Assembly (NCBI GenBank): GCA_025403435.1
Contig: CM046348.1
Location: forward strand, 28,476,148-28,540,147
Source of the DNA: Artocarpus heterophyllus
Lineage: Eukaryota; Streptophyta; Magnoliopsida; Rosales; Moraceae
Direction: 5' to 3'
Length of the DNA stretch: 64,000 nucleotides
Shown: positions 22,701-34,300 of the stretch, piece after piece
Numbering within the stretch: position 1 is the first letter of the stretch
Layout: every line of letters begins with the position of its first letter
Notes under the pieces: model-generated
What the model was told of the DNA's origin: nothing
What the model saw: only the letters and a program-made list of their open reading frames with translations
Databases searched by the model: none
Translations under genes and position numbers: made by a program

Positions 22701-24488
22701 ACTTTGGTGAGCATATCAATTGCTAACACATCATATACAAACACATTTGCAAATCATAACTTCTACTCTTTAAAACATTGTGCATTTTGCATGCAAAGAT
22801 ACTTTAAGAAAAATAATTGTAAATACATTACAAACCTTTACTTGATCTTTTAAACTTTATGCATATTAAATGCAATCATACTTTAAACTTAATAGTTGCA
22901 AGTACATTGCAAATCTTGATTTAAACTTTAAAACCTTTTGCATAACAGATGCAAACATACTTTAAAAACAACTTGTATAACAATTGCAAATACATTTGCA
23001 AACATATATATAAGCATTTGAAAATTATTTACTTCATGTTGTAGGTGAGGTTTGAACTTACCTGGTTCTAGCTCTAGCATTCCCGTCTCATTCCTTTTCC
23101 TTTCATTAGTCAGCTTCTGTGTCCTGATCAAACGACACCGGACTTATTAGTTAACTTTTCATAGTATCAATCTACTCGATTGATAACAGAACTTAATCAT
23201 TAAATATTCATTTCATTTTACATAACTTGTATACTATCGGTTTACTTTCTTTTACTTTGTATCCCATTGCTTTACCTTTCTTCTACTTCGCTTTATAACT
23301 CACAGGTGTTACTTTCCCCTTTACTTAACTTTGTAATCCACTAAGTTATCATTCTTTTTACTTAACTCTGTAACCCATTGGGTTACTTTTTTCTTTACTT
23401 AACTTTGTAACCCATCAGGTTATCTTTCTTTTACTTATCTTGAACATCTCTTATTAAATTTCTTATCTTATGTGACGGTTTCGTTACTTAACATATTAAG
23501 GAACATTTTCTGTCCAAGAAAGTTTTCCTAATTTGGAGTGTTCGGCTCCGCTTTAACCGTTTTCTTGAAAATGATGATTTTACCTTTAACGGGTTTTTCG
23601 TCAATTTCGTAATTTGTTAAACTTTTTGCTTAACTTTTCCTCTCATTTCTTACATATTATGGAAAAATTCCCGCTAAAGGGCATTTTCTAAAATCGGGCA
23701 TTTCAGGTCCGTTTTGGCTACTTTTACAAAATGACCTTTCTGCCCTTGATAGGTTTTTAAAAACTTTTGGAACCCCATTTTAAAACATAACTTTCATTTC
23801 TTTATGTCTCATAATATTACAGAAAACAAAAACAATAGTTTTCCTTTCAATTAAATCTGTTTTGTAAAAAATTTATAGTTTTGAATTGAAACTTGAAGAT
23901 CTTTTCGTTTTTGTCCCTAACGTTCGTTTCTTTTATTTCTTTGACTAAACTTTAAATCCTTCAAAACTTAGAATCCATGATTCCTCACTACATATAGTAG
24001 TGCAGGAACCCAATGTTCCTTGGTGAAAACTTAGTTTTCACACGATTTTATAGTTTTGGTCTGAAACACAAGAATCTTTATATTTTTGCCTCTAAAACCA
24101 AAGACAATCATTTTGTACCAAAACATCCAGTTTTCATAGGGAATAAAACTTACAAAAGCTCCTTGGTCGAATTCTAAACATTTCATAACATTTTCATTTC
24201 ATAAAATTTTATGCTTAAAATTTTGTAAAATTCATAACTCCTCAAATGAGAAGAATTTTGACAAACTGCCTACGGTGTCTTAATAGTTTCGATTAGTTCT
24301 ATAACTTTTGTGTTCTAACTTTTCTTAAATTCCAATGTTAAGGTAGACTTTTCGGCTAATTTTCAAATTTATCTAGTTTTTACAAAACTTTGCAATTTAG
24401 TTCTTTTGGAATTTTACAAAATTTCGTTCATAGAAGTTGTTACCCTTATTATGTTGGCAAATTCCAGTGCTTACTTAGAAAACAAATT

Positions 24489-27400
24489 TGTCACAACCTG
24501 CCTTTTTTGCAGGTTATGAAAGACTTTTTTCATACTAACGTATAGGTGTAAAACATAGAATTTTTTTTTTAAAAGACAAGTCATTCATGTGAAGTTTAAC
24601 TACTCATCAGGTGTAAACAGATACATATATTTACATAACACACTCCCTTTTTCAATACTGTTGCTAAATATTCTCGAGAGAAGTTTTGATATACTTAAAT
24701 ATGTTTAGCTCTTACATAGCACGTTCAAAGAAAACAAGTTCAAAATATACAGTAGCAGAAACATAACTGTGGTAGCATCCATACCCATTCTGCTCATTAC
24801 TCATCACCCTCCGCCAGCTCATCAGTGACTTGGTTCTGACCTTTTAGTAGAAATACCTATAGCATGAAATGCTTAATGAGCTTACGCCCAGTAAGTCCCA
24901 TATAACCCACATACACATTCAATAAAATGCATGAACCATTTATGCTTTCTTATAAACCTTCTTTATTATTTTCATTTCTTATCGTTAACTAGGGCCCAAG
25001 TGTTCGTACCATTGCACACTTAGGTCTACGTAACACCGTGACCATATTATATCCTTGAACTCCTCTTGAGCTAGGAGTCGGTACGACACCTTTCTTAATT
25101 TCTGGTGACATAATTACTAGCCCAATTATTATAGTTAACATACCATGCATGAAGTGACAAATGCATGTTATACACCATACATAAATACTCTTGTACGAAA
25201 TAATACACACTGGTATATACTTTTATACTTACAGGTATACGTTAACATATACACCAGTATACCATATAATATACATACAGGTATACACCAACATACTTAT
25301 AGATACTCATATCATAGCATACACACAGGTATACACCTTGTTATACACACAGGTATATATATACACATGTCACACTCTATACCTACGATTCCATACTGTA
25401 GGTGGGATGGGTACTTACTTGATTCGAACGTCGAGTAATTCAACCTCGATTTTCCTCTGTCCTAAACTTCTAGGATCCTGTTGGCCAATTTCAAAGCCAT
25501 TAGCCAATATGCACTATATTTCAACACAAAGTGATCGTTAATTAATGAACTGAGTTGCATAACTATACACAACTCTAGAAACCACTGGTTTTTTCTTATT
25601 TCTATCTAACTCTATCCTATCGTCTCTAAAAAAGGACAGGAATCTTTCTAATCATTACTTTTTCCCTTTTGAAACAATTTGAAGCGGTTTGGGTTATATA
25701 GGCAAAAATGAAGATTTTGCCCTCCGTGAGCCTACCGACCTATTCGAGCTCGATTTTATTATTTTAGCGAAAATAGTCACGTATTAATTTTAAAATAATA
25801 CTCTAATGAGTCGGATCTCCTTATTTCATATCTACACCCCATTTTCGTAAAACTTTGCAGTTAGCCTCTAAACTAAAAATTTTTGACAATTTTACCCCCG
25901 TGCCTAAAATTTATCTCTTTAAACCAAAATTTCCCATTTTTCATAAGAATCATTTTTACTCAAAGTATGATATTTTAAATCATTTTGAAAAATAACATTT
26001 TTGCAATTTTAATTTTTTTCCACTTTTGAAGAAATTCTTGAAAAATTAAACTCTTACAATCGGTTGAGATTTTCGATAAACTATTCACATTACCTAACAG
26101 TTTCGTTGAGATCTACAACTTTTGTGTTTTAACTTTTCCCAAATTCTCACTGTTTAGGGGTGTTTTTGGGCGTTTTTCAAATCTACGGAGGGAAAGCTTT
26201 TTCTTTCAATTTAGTCCTTAGCGTATTTTTGTAAAAATCCATTTTAAAACTACCTTCCAGCCACCGCATAAACAAATTCACCCCTTGTCCAAACCTTTTC
26301 TATACCAAAACACCATTTTTGTAAAACTTAACCATAAAATTACAAAAATAACATACTTTGCATAAACTATAGTTTTGCATCAACAAACCATAATTTTGAC
26401 AATACCATCATACTATAAGTCACGTACTCATGGGATATAATCAAAACTTTGCCTAAAAACATCACATGCTTTAGAAATGATAAAGATCAAAACAAAAATT
26501 ACATAAATTCAAGTTTGAGGGTTTAAAACTTACCCAAATAGGAATTTTGTGCTTCAAGCCTTCCAAGGACTCCCTTGAAGCTCTTTCCTAAGCATTATTC
26601 ATGCAAAAATCACCTTGAATTAAATCCCTCCTTGACCTATGCAAACCTTAAGAAAACTTGAAAAAAAGTTTAGGTTTTACCTCAAATTTGAAAAAATCCT
26701 TTAACCTATGCTTCTTGAATCTGGTTGGCGTCAATTTGTGCAAGATTTTGAGTTTGGAAAAATTTTCTTGAAGGGCTCTCCAATGGCTGCTAAATGTTGA
26801 GGGAAGAAATGAGAGTAAGTTTGGCTTATTTCATAATTAATTCAAGCTTATCACAACTATGGTGACTCATCAACAATTTAATGGGCTTGCTAGATGGCAA
26901 ATTGTGATTGGGCCAATTTTTGTGATGTGGTGGCCCAATAGGATTTTGTTGGGTGTCCACTTAGTGGCCCAAAAAAAATTTACACTGTATAATTTTTCAC
27001 CACTCAGTATTTTTCCTACACTGCCGTGGTCGAATTAGTGCAAACTCGTAACCTTAGACTGTGTAAACTATTTTACTTGCCTTTGGTTTACTTTTGGAGG
27101 CCAAACGTAACATTTTTCATATATGCGTTTTCACTTAGCAATATACTTGTACTGCGTCCGCCTCCTTTTTACACTAGGTTGGGTTTCGGTGGACTCTATG
27201 TCTTACTCGTATTCTAAGTACCCATTCGTTTTTATCATAATTTCGTAATTAATTATGATACAAAATTTATTTTATGGATATTATTTATAAATTTTTAAGT
27301 AATTAAACTCATAAAATCTGTATTAAAAATATCTAACATGGCATCACATTCACAGTGTAATATTCAATTAGTACTCCTTATTTACATATTATCATAATTT

Positions 27401-27490
27401 TACAAAAATTACAATTTTAAGGGTAAATTCATTAATTAAACCCAATTAAATATTAGGTTTTATTAATGATTTTTTTTTCTAGTCATTACA
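24489..27490 (-). repeat. Chromovirus downstream (3') LTR
   Basis: 3002 bp, starting TGTAATGACTAG and ending CAGGTTGTGACA on -, so TG...CA termini are intact. The short-repeat array lies at 25200-25369. The chromodomain stop is only 35 bases from its start. Confidence 0.93.
25200..25369 (-). repeat. Short-repeat array in the 3' LTR (ACACAGGTATA units)
   Basis: Reverse-strand counterpart of 7420-7632, with repeated ACACAGGTATACACC / ATACATACAGGTATAC units. Length and unit number differ between LTR copies. Confidence 0.7.
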
Positions 27491-27524
27491 ATGAACCTTC
27501 TTTAAAAATTTTCATCCCCGAAAA

Positions 27525-27922
27525 CTAAAATAATTCTGGGTAGACTCTTTTCATTTCGTCTTCTCGTTCCTAGGTTGCTTCTTCTACTTGTTGATTACGC
27601 CATAAAACTTTGACGAGTGGTATCTTTTTTTCCTTAACTCCTTCTCTTCTCAAGCCAATATTTGAACTGGTTTCTCTTTATAAGACAGGTTTTCTTGCAC
27701 TTCAATAGGCTCATGTTGAAGTATATGCGAGGGATCAGGTACATAATTTTTTAGCATGGATACATGGAATACATTATGTACCGATGCCATTTTAGGAGGT
27801 AGGGCTAATTTGTAAGCCATGTTACCTATTCTTTCTAAGATTTCATATGGTCCAATGTACCTTGGACTGAGTTTTTCCCTTTTTCTGAATCTTACTACTC
27901 CTTTCATTGGTGTTATCTTCAC
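27525..27922 (-). pseudogene. Chromovirus integrase C-terminus and chromodomain
   Basis: Residues LSPRYIGPYEILERIG and HNVFHVSMLKNYVPDPSH are the conserved tail after the integrase core. They are followed, after a frame change near 27650, by a chromodomain-like segment (IPLVKVLW, then EREDEMKRVYPELF) ending at 27525. A TAG replaces one codon in the chromodomain. Chromodomains of this type direct integration into heterochromatin. Confidence 0.8.
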
Positions 27923-28252
27923 AAAGACTAAGTTCCCTACTTGGAACTCTAAAGGTCTCCGTCGTCGATCAGCATAACTCTTTTGTCAACTGAAAGTCGT
28001 TTCCATCTGTTGACGGATTAACTTTACATCTTTCGTTGTTCTTTGAACAAAATCTGTGATCGACAATGCCTTTTCTTGGGTTTCGTATCAATGTAATGGT
28101 GATCTACATCTTCTTCCATATAGAGCTTCATATGGAGCCATGCCAATGGAGGTTTGGTAACTATTATTGTACGCAAATTCGATCAAAGGAAGCTTTTTAT
28201 CCCATCCTCCTTTGAAATCTAGCACGCATGCTCTCAACATATCCTCCAAAGT

Positions 28253-29011
28253 CTAGATGGTCCTTTCTGACTGACCATCCGTTTGAAGGTGGAAAGCCGT
28301 ACTAAAGGTTAGCTTCGTCCCCATTGCTTGGTGAACGCTCCTCCAAAATTTGGAAGTGAATTGGCCATCACGATCAGAAATAATGGACTTCGAAACTCCA
28401 TGGTATCTAACTACCTGGGCCACATATAATTCGGCTAGTTGTTCCACGGAACTGTTGAGTTTAATGGGTAAAAAGTGTGCCGATTTAGTCAATCTATCCA
28501 CGATTACCCATATAGCATCACGTCCACTCGTAGTTCTGGGTAGCCCTGTCACCAGGTCCATTGTTATTTGGTCCCATTTCCACTCTAGGATATCTATCTT
28601 TTGCAGTTCACTTGCGGGTCATTCGTGTTCAGCCTTTACCTTTTGACACGTGAGACACTTGTTGACGAATCTCGCAACGTCATTCTTCATTCCATGCCAC
28701 CAGTAGTATTCTTTCAAATCTTGGTACATTTTTGTAGCTCCTGGATGAGCTACATATGGTGCTTCATGAGCTTCTTTCAAGATCTGCCTTTTTAACTCCT
28801 CATCATCGGGAATGCAAAGTTTGCCTTTATAATGGAGAAAGCCATCTTCCAAGATGCTAAACTCTGTTCCTTTGTTCTCAAGGGCCTCAGTCTTGTATCT
28901 AAGCAGTGATGGGTCTGCTTCTTGTTGCTCTTTTAAATTCTCCAGGATAGCAGGTCGGAATGATAAATTGGCTAATCCTCCTATAATTAGCTCTATACCC
29001 ACTTCTAGCAA
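28253..29011 (-). pseudogene. Chromovirus integrase
   Basis: The zinc-binding HHCC module is seen near 28619-28760 (H-P-G-A-T-K-M-Y, then C-L-T-C). The catalytic core lies at 28253-28561 with MDLVTGLP, then ISDRDGQFTS and GQSERT, supplying the D, D and E residues. The first part (28619-29011) and the core are in different open frames, so a frameshift or stop near 28600 separates them. The core also ends early. Confidence 0.85.
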
Positions 29012-29017
29012 GTCTTT

Positions 29018-29290
29018 CTAAAGAGGCTTTGGCATTAATTCCACCATTGCAAGGGAAGACATTGCTCTACGACTGAGGGCATCGGCCACTCGGTTAGCCT
29101 TTCTAGGGTGATATAAGATTTGACAGTCGTAATCTTTAACTAGTTCTAGCCATCTTCGTTGTCTCATGTTGAGTTCCTTCTGCGTGAAGATATATTTCAG
29201 ACTCTGGTGGTCTATATAAATCTCACACTTAGCTCCATACAAATAGTGACGCCAAATCTTCAGTGCAAATACGACCGCTGCTAACTCCAA
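29018..29290 (-). pseudogene. Chromovirus RNase H
   Basis: [19 protein letters not shown], then [12 protein letters not shown], then VADALSRR are the usual RNase H/tether motifs of plant Gypsy elements. The block is separated from RT by a stop-containing stretch (29291-29395). Confidence 0.85.
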
Positions 29291-29395
29291 GTCGTGCGTG
29301 GGATAATTCCTTTCATGATCCTTCAGCTGTCAGGATACGTAGTAATTACTTTTTTGTTTTGCATAAGTACGGCTCCCAAGCCTGTCTTTGATGCA

Positions 29396-30060
29396 TCACT
29401 GTAAATCATAGTTTCCTAGATTCGAATCTGGTATGGTCAGTACCGGGGCACTTGTGAGTCGTCTTTTTAGTTCCTGGAAACTCTCTTCGCACTTCTTGGT
29501 CCATTCATATTTAGCTGCTTTTCTTGTAAGGGTCGTGAGTGGTGCTGCAAGTTTGGAGAATCCTTCTACAAAACGTCGATAATATTCTGCTAAACCGAGA
29601 AAACTCCTGATCTCGGTAATACTCTTCGGTGTAGGCCACTTATTTACTGCTTTGACTTTGGAAGGATCAATAGAGACTCCATCTTGTGTCACCACATGTC
29701 CTAGGAAATGAAACTTCTCCAGCCAGAATTCGCATTTTGAGAACTTGGCGTACAATTGATGCTTCCTCAATTGCTGTAGCGCAATCCTCAAGTGCTTTTC
29801 ATGTTCCTCCGGTGTTCTCGAATAAATAAGGATATCATCGATGAACATAATGACAAATTTATCGAGATAATCCTTGAAAATCCGATTCCTAAGATCCATA
29901 AAGCTGCTGGGGCATTAGTCAATCCAAACGGCATGACACAGAACTCGTAATGCCCATAACGCGTTTGGAATGCTGTCTTCGGCACATCTTCTTCTTTAAC
30001 TCGAAGTTGATGATACCCCGAGCGTAGGTCAGTCTTCGAAAACATAGATGCTCCCTTCAA
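29396..30060 (-). pseudogene. Chromovirus reverse transcriptase
   Basis: Two overlapping frames (29788-30060 and 29396-29899) cover the palm and fingers: [25 protein letters not shown] and the catalytic [10 protein letters not shown] one-base frame change near 29905 divides them. The N-terminal part upstream (30061-30294) is decayed. Confidence 0.88.
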
Positions 30061-30294
30061 TTGATCAAATAAGTCATCGATCCTAGGAAGTGGATATTTA
30101 TTTTTAATTGTGACCTTGTTTAATTCTCGATAATCAATGCATATTCATAAGGTTCCATCTTTCTTCTTGACAAATAGCACTGGCACTCCCCATAGAGAAT
30201 GGCTCGGCCGGATAAACCCACCCTTTTTCTAACAATTCTTGCAATTGTATTTGAAGCTCTTTGAGTTCTCCCGGAGCCATATGATATGGTGCCT

Positions 30295-30903
30295 TCAAAT
30301 TGGAGCTGTGCCTGGTGTTAAGTCAATCTCGAACGAGACCTCCCGCTCCAGTGGTAAGCTCGGTAATTCATCGGGAAACACATCGACGAATTCCTTTACT
30401 ATGGGAACATTCTCCGGTCCTAACCAAGCTTTTTGGTCTTTATTTATTAAGTTTACCAGATAACCAGTGCATCTACTTTCCAACATCTTCCTTGCTTTTA
30501 ATGCCGAAATTAGCGCCTTGGGAGCCTTGGGGATTTTTCCTGAGTACATGAATTTTTCACTTCCGGAAGGTCGAAATGTAACCTTGTGGTGTCGGTAATT
30601 AATCTTGGCGGTATATTTCCCCAGGAAATCCATTCCCAGGACAACGCCATAATCTTGTATATCGATTATTATCAAATCAATATACAATTCCCTTCCACAA
30701 ATGATAATCGGTATATAGCATAACCAATAATCAGAACTTAATATTTCCCTAGAGGGGAGTACAGTTTTAAAAGTCTGTTCTATCCTATCCCCTTCCTTTC
30801 CTATCCGTTTAGCAAACTTATATGATGCAAATGAATGCATTGCTCCAGAATCAAATAGAATATAGGCATCAGTGTTGGCAACAGAAAACTGACCTGTCAC
30901 CAC
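30295..30903 (-). pseudogene. Chromovirus aspartic protease
   Basis: A 202-residue open frame with the active-site motif ILFDSGAMHSF near residues 15-25 and, near 92-100, VLGMDFLGKY, the second conserved segment of retropepsins in this clade. It is the least damaged part of this polyprotein. Confidence 0.85.
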
Positions 30904-32419
30904 AGTTGAAGTCCCTGCATCATCTTTTTCTTTGTGTAAGCATATATCCGTCCACTAAGTTCCAGAGCCTCTAGTCTTCCCTGATTGATACTTAGGCCTT
31001 CAATCTGAGCTTGGATTGCATGCAACTGAGTTCCCTGGGTCCTTTGTTGACCTTGATGATTCTGGTTTTGGGGATTGGAAAAACAATTCCTGGCATAATG
31101 TCCTTCCTTGCCGCAGATGTAGCACTTATTGGTGCTAGCTTTACATTCTCCTGCATGTCTTTTCCCGCATTGACCATAGAAAGGTTTGCTATTCCCTCCA
31201 TCATTGATCCTTTTCAAGGGTTGTTCCTTTGAATTCTTTGAATTATTCACGTTCCATTTCCTCTTATTATTGGTATTGTGATTGCGTCCAACTAGATAGC
31301 TTTAGGACTGCCCTTGACTTGGAACGCTTCCTTGTCCTTTCTCCTGTACAACTTGGCTCTACTTGGCCAAAGCTTTTTCTTCCTTTTGGGCTTTAAAGAT
31401 TCTTGCCCTTTCCTCCTTATCACGGGTTATTCTGAACTCCGCTCTCATGGCCCGTTCAATACAATCTTTCACGTCTTTAAGGGCTTGCCCTTCACTGTCG
31501 ACTATAAGGGTAATATCGGTTCGAAACATCCGCATTAATCTTCTTATCTGTTCTCGATCAGTAGGTACCAACTCGGGACATAGACGCGCTAATTGATTGA
31601 ACCTCCTTATAGCTTCGGCTACCGACATATTGCCTTCCTGAAAATTGTTAAATTCCTCTTGCTGGGCCGCCATCGTTTTCACATTAAAATAAGCTCTTCC
31701 AAATTCCTCTATGAAATCTTGCCAAATCATTTCATCCACATTTCTTCTACGTTCCACTGAATCCCACCATCTCCTGGCATCCTTAGTTAGAGAAAATGAA
31801 GCGCATAAAACTTTCTACGATCATTGAGTCCCATAAATTTCAGAACCCTCTCTATGCTGGTAAACCAATCATCGGCTTCTAGTGGGTCCATTGTTGTATC
31901 TCCACTGGCAGATCTCGCCAAATCAAATCAAAAATACGTCCCAAGGGCAACCCTGGTGGAATCAATGGTGCCATAGTTTGACGAAACCTCAAAATATAAT
32001 GACTCACTGGTTCTCCAACATACCTACCCCATATTGGCTCTACTCGCAAATAAAGCCGATGCCGCCAATCCACCCATACCATTAGAAAATACTTGGACTT
32101 GCATATCCTCAACAGGAGGTAAGGGTGTAAATTCGGCTAAAATTTGCTCCCTGAAGCCTGGCCAATCCATACGCTGTTCTTTGAGACCAATCCTTAACCA
32201 CTACGCGAGTGCCTCTCCCTGCAACCGCCCCGAAGCTAACAAAACCTGAAGGTTTTTTGGTGTATGGCATGAAGCAAAAATCACTTCCATGGCATGAAGC
32301 CACTCAGATAAAACCATAGGTCGCCGACTACCATAGTATCTAGGAGGCATCATGTCCTGAAAAGTAGCGCTCGCTCTACAGTCCGCCTCTGCATTATTTT
32401 CATTATGAGGTGCCACCAT
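30897..32419 (-). pseudogene. Chromovirus gag
   Basis: Starts MVAPHNENNAE (32419). A TAG interrupts it near 32201. The capsid region is readable at 31359-31757 (MIWQDFIEEFGRAYFN, then FNQLARLCPELV). The nucleocapsid CCHC knuckle CYICGKEGHYARNC lies in 30897-31250. Several stops and frame changes lie between 31250 and 32200. Confidence 0.82.
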
Positions 32420-32555
32420 GTACTACATTTATCTCAATATATATTAATTCTATATTAAATAAAATCTTGACATTCTTACATTTAAAATTAAACTATCTTA
32501 CTTGAACTCTGGCAGTGGGGCATGCGACAATCAGCAGTAGGGTGGCAGGATTTTT

Positions 32556-32567
32556 GCTCTAATACCA
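32556..32567 (-). other. Chromovirus primer-binding site (tRNA-iMet)
   Basis: On - it reads TGGTATTAGAGC, two bases after the upstream LTR. It matches the 3' end of initiator tRNA-Met with one C-to-T change. Confidence 0.85.
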
Positions 32568-33295
32568 ACTATCACAACCCGCCTTTTTTGCAGGCTATGA
32601 AAGACTTTTTCATACTTATGTATAGGTGTAAAACTCAGAATTTTTTTTTAAAAAGACAAGTCATTCATGTGAAGTTTAACAACTCATCAGGTGTAAACAG
32701 ATACATATATTTACATAACACACTCCCTTTTCCAATACTGTTGCTAAATATTCTCGAGAAAGGTTTTGATATACTTAAATATGTTTAGCTCTTACATAGC
32801 ACGTTCAAAGAAAACAAGTTTAAAATATACAGTAGCAGAAACGTAACTGTGGCGGCATCCATACTCATCTGCTCATTACTCATCACCCTCCGCCAGCTCA
32901 TCAGTGACTTGGTTCTGATCTTTTAGTAGAAATACCTACAGCATGAAATACTTAATGAGCTTACGCCTAGTAAGTCCCATATAACCCACATACACATTCA
33001 ATAAAATGCATGAACCATTTATGCTTTTTTATAAACCTTCTTTATCATTTTCATTTCTTATCTTTAACTAGGGCCCAAGTGTTTGTATCATTGCGCACTT
33101 AGGTCTACGTAACACCGTGACTATACTATATCCTTGAACTCCTCTTGAGTTAGGAGTCGGTACGACACCTTTCTTAATTTCAGGTGACATAATAACCAGC
33201 CCAATTATTATAGTTAACATACCATGCATGAAGTGATAAATGCATGTTATACACCATACATAAATACTCTTGTATGAAATTGTACACATTAATAC

Positions 33296-34118
33296 TAGGG
33301 GTGAATGGTGGGTGGTTTGATGATTTTTGGGTTGGTGCGGTGCGGTTTTTTTGGATGGCGGGTTGGCGATTAACCAACCCACAAACCACCCACCACATGG
33401 CGGGTGGTTTCGGTTTGGTTTTGGGTGGTTGCGGGCGGATGCGGACGGGTTGAGGCAGTTTAGACCTATGCTATTGCCCAATGTAATTTTTTGGACCTTT
33501 TTTTTAGAAAGTGAAGAAAATTTGTAGAAAATATAAGATGATAATACATAAAGCATTCCCAACAAGTTTGATACTTAAAGACAGTGACCATATTCAAAAG
33601 TACAAATTAAGAAACATAATCATTCACTGCAACAAGAAACATCAACTACAGATGAAGTGATAAACAAAGTCAAGAGTCCATAAAGATTAAAGCCTATTCA
33701 CTGGGTTCGAAAATAATAGAATGCTACAAATAAAATGATGAACAAAGTCAAGTGTTCTTTTTCTTTTAGGGCTTTCTCTACTAACTTACTTGATTTAAAT
33801 TTTGATCACTTCACAAAATAATAGGAGAATTTCTAGTTTCCAATATGTCAAGAGGCAGCTGAGCTTGTGCTTGGAGTGTTGGATTGTTCAATCATCTCTA
33901 AAATAAGAACAAAATCAAATAAATGATAAGTTTTTTTTTTTAATATATAGGCGGGCTGGTGCGGGTTGAACCCGCCCTCAAAAACTTAAAACCAAACCCG
34001 CCCACCGAATATATTATTGGTGGGCGGGTTGGTTGCTAACGTAAACCTGCTTTTTTCGAGATAGGTGGGTGCGGGCGCAGGCGGTTGGCAGGTGCGGGGC
34101 GATTTTTGTACAGCCCTA
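33296..34118. mobile_element. Non-autonomous hAT-like element, 823 bp
   Basis: Begins TAGGGGTGAATGG; the other end read on - is TAGGGCTGTAC. The homologous site in the other LTR (about 25200) lacks it. The flanks ATTAATAC (33288-33295) and ACTGGTAC (34119-34126) are an 8-base duplication differing only by three C-to-T/G-to-A transitions. Subterminal regions (33300-33450 and 33950-34100) are rich in GCGGGTGG/GGTTGG repeats that can fold back, typical of plant hAT MITEs. No transposase is present. Confidence 0.82.
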
Positions 34119-34129
34119 ACTGGTACATA

Positions 34130-34300
34130 TTTTTATACTTACAGTTATACGTTAACATACACACCAATATACCATATAATATACACACAGGTATATGTAT
34201 ACGCACATGTATACACCAACATACTTATAGATACTCATATCATAGCATACACACAGGTATATACCTTGTTATACACACAAGTATATATATACACATGTCA
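34130..34300 (-). repeat. Short-repeat array in the 5' LTR
   Basis: ACACACAGGTATA units as in 25200-25369, with one extra unit (GTATACGCACATGTATAC). Confidence 0.65.
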
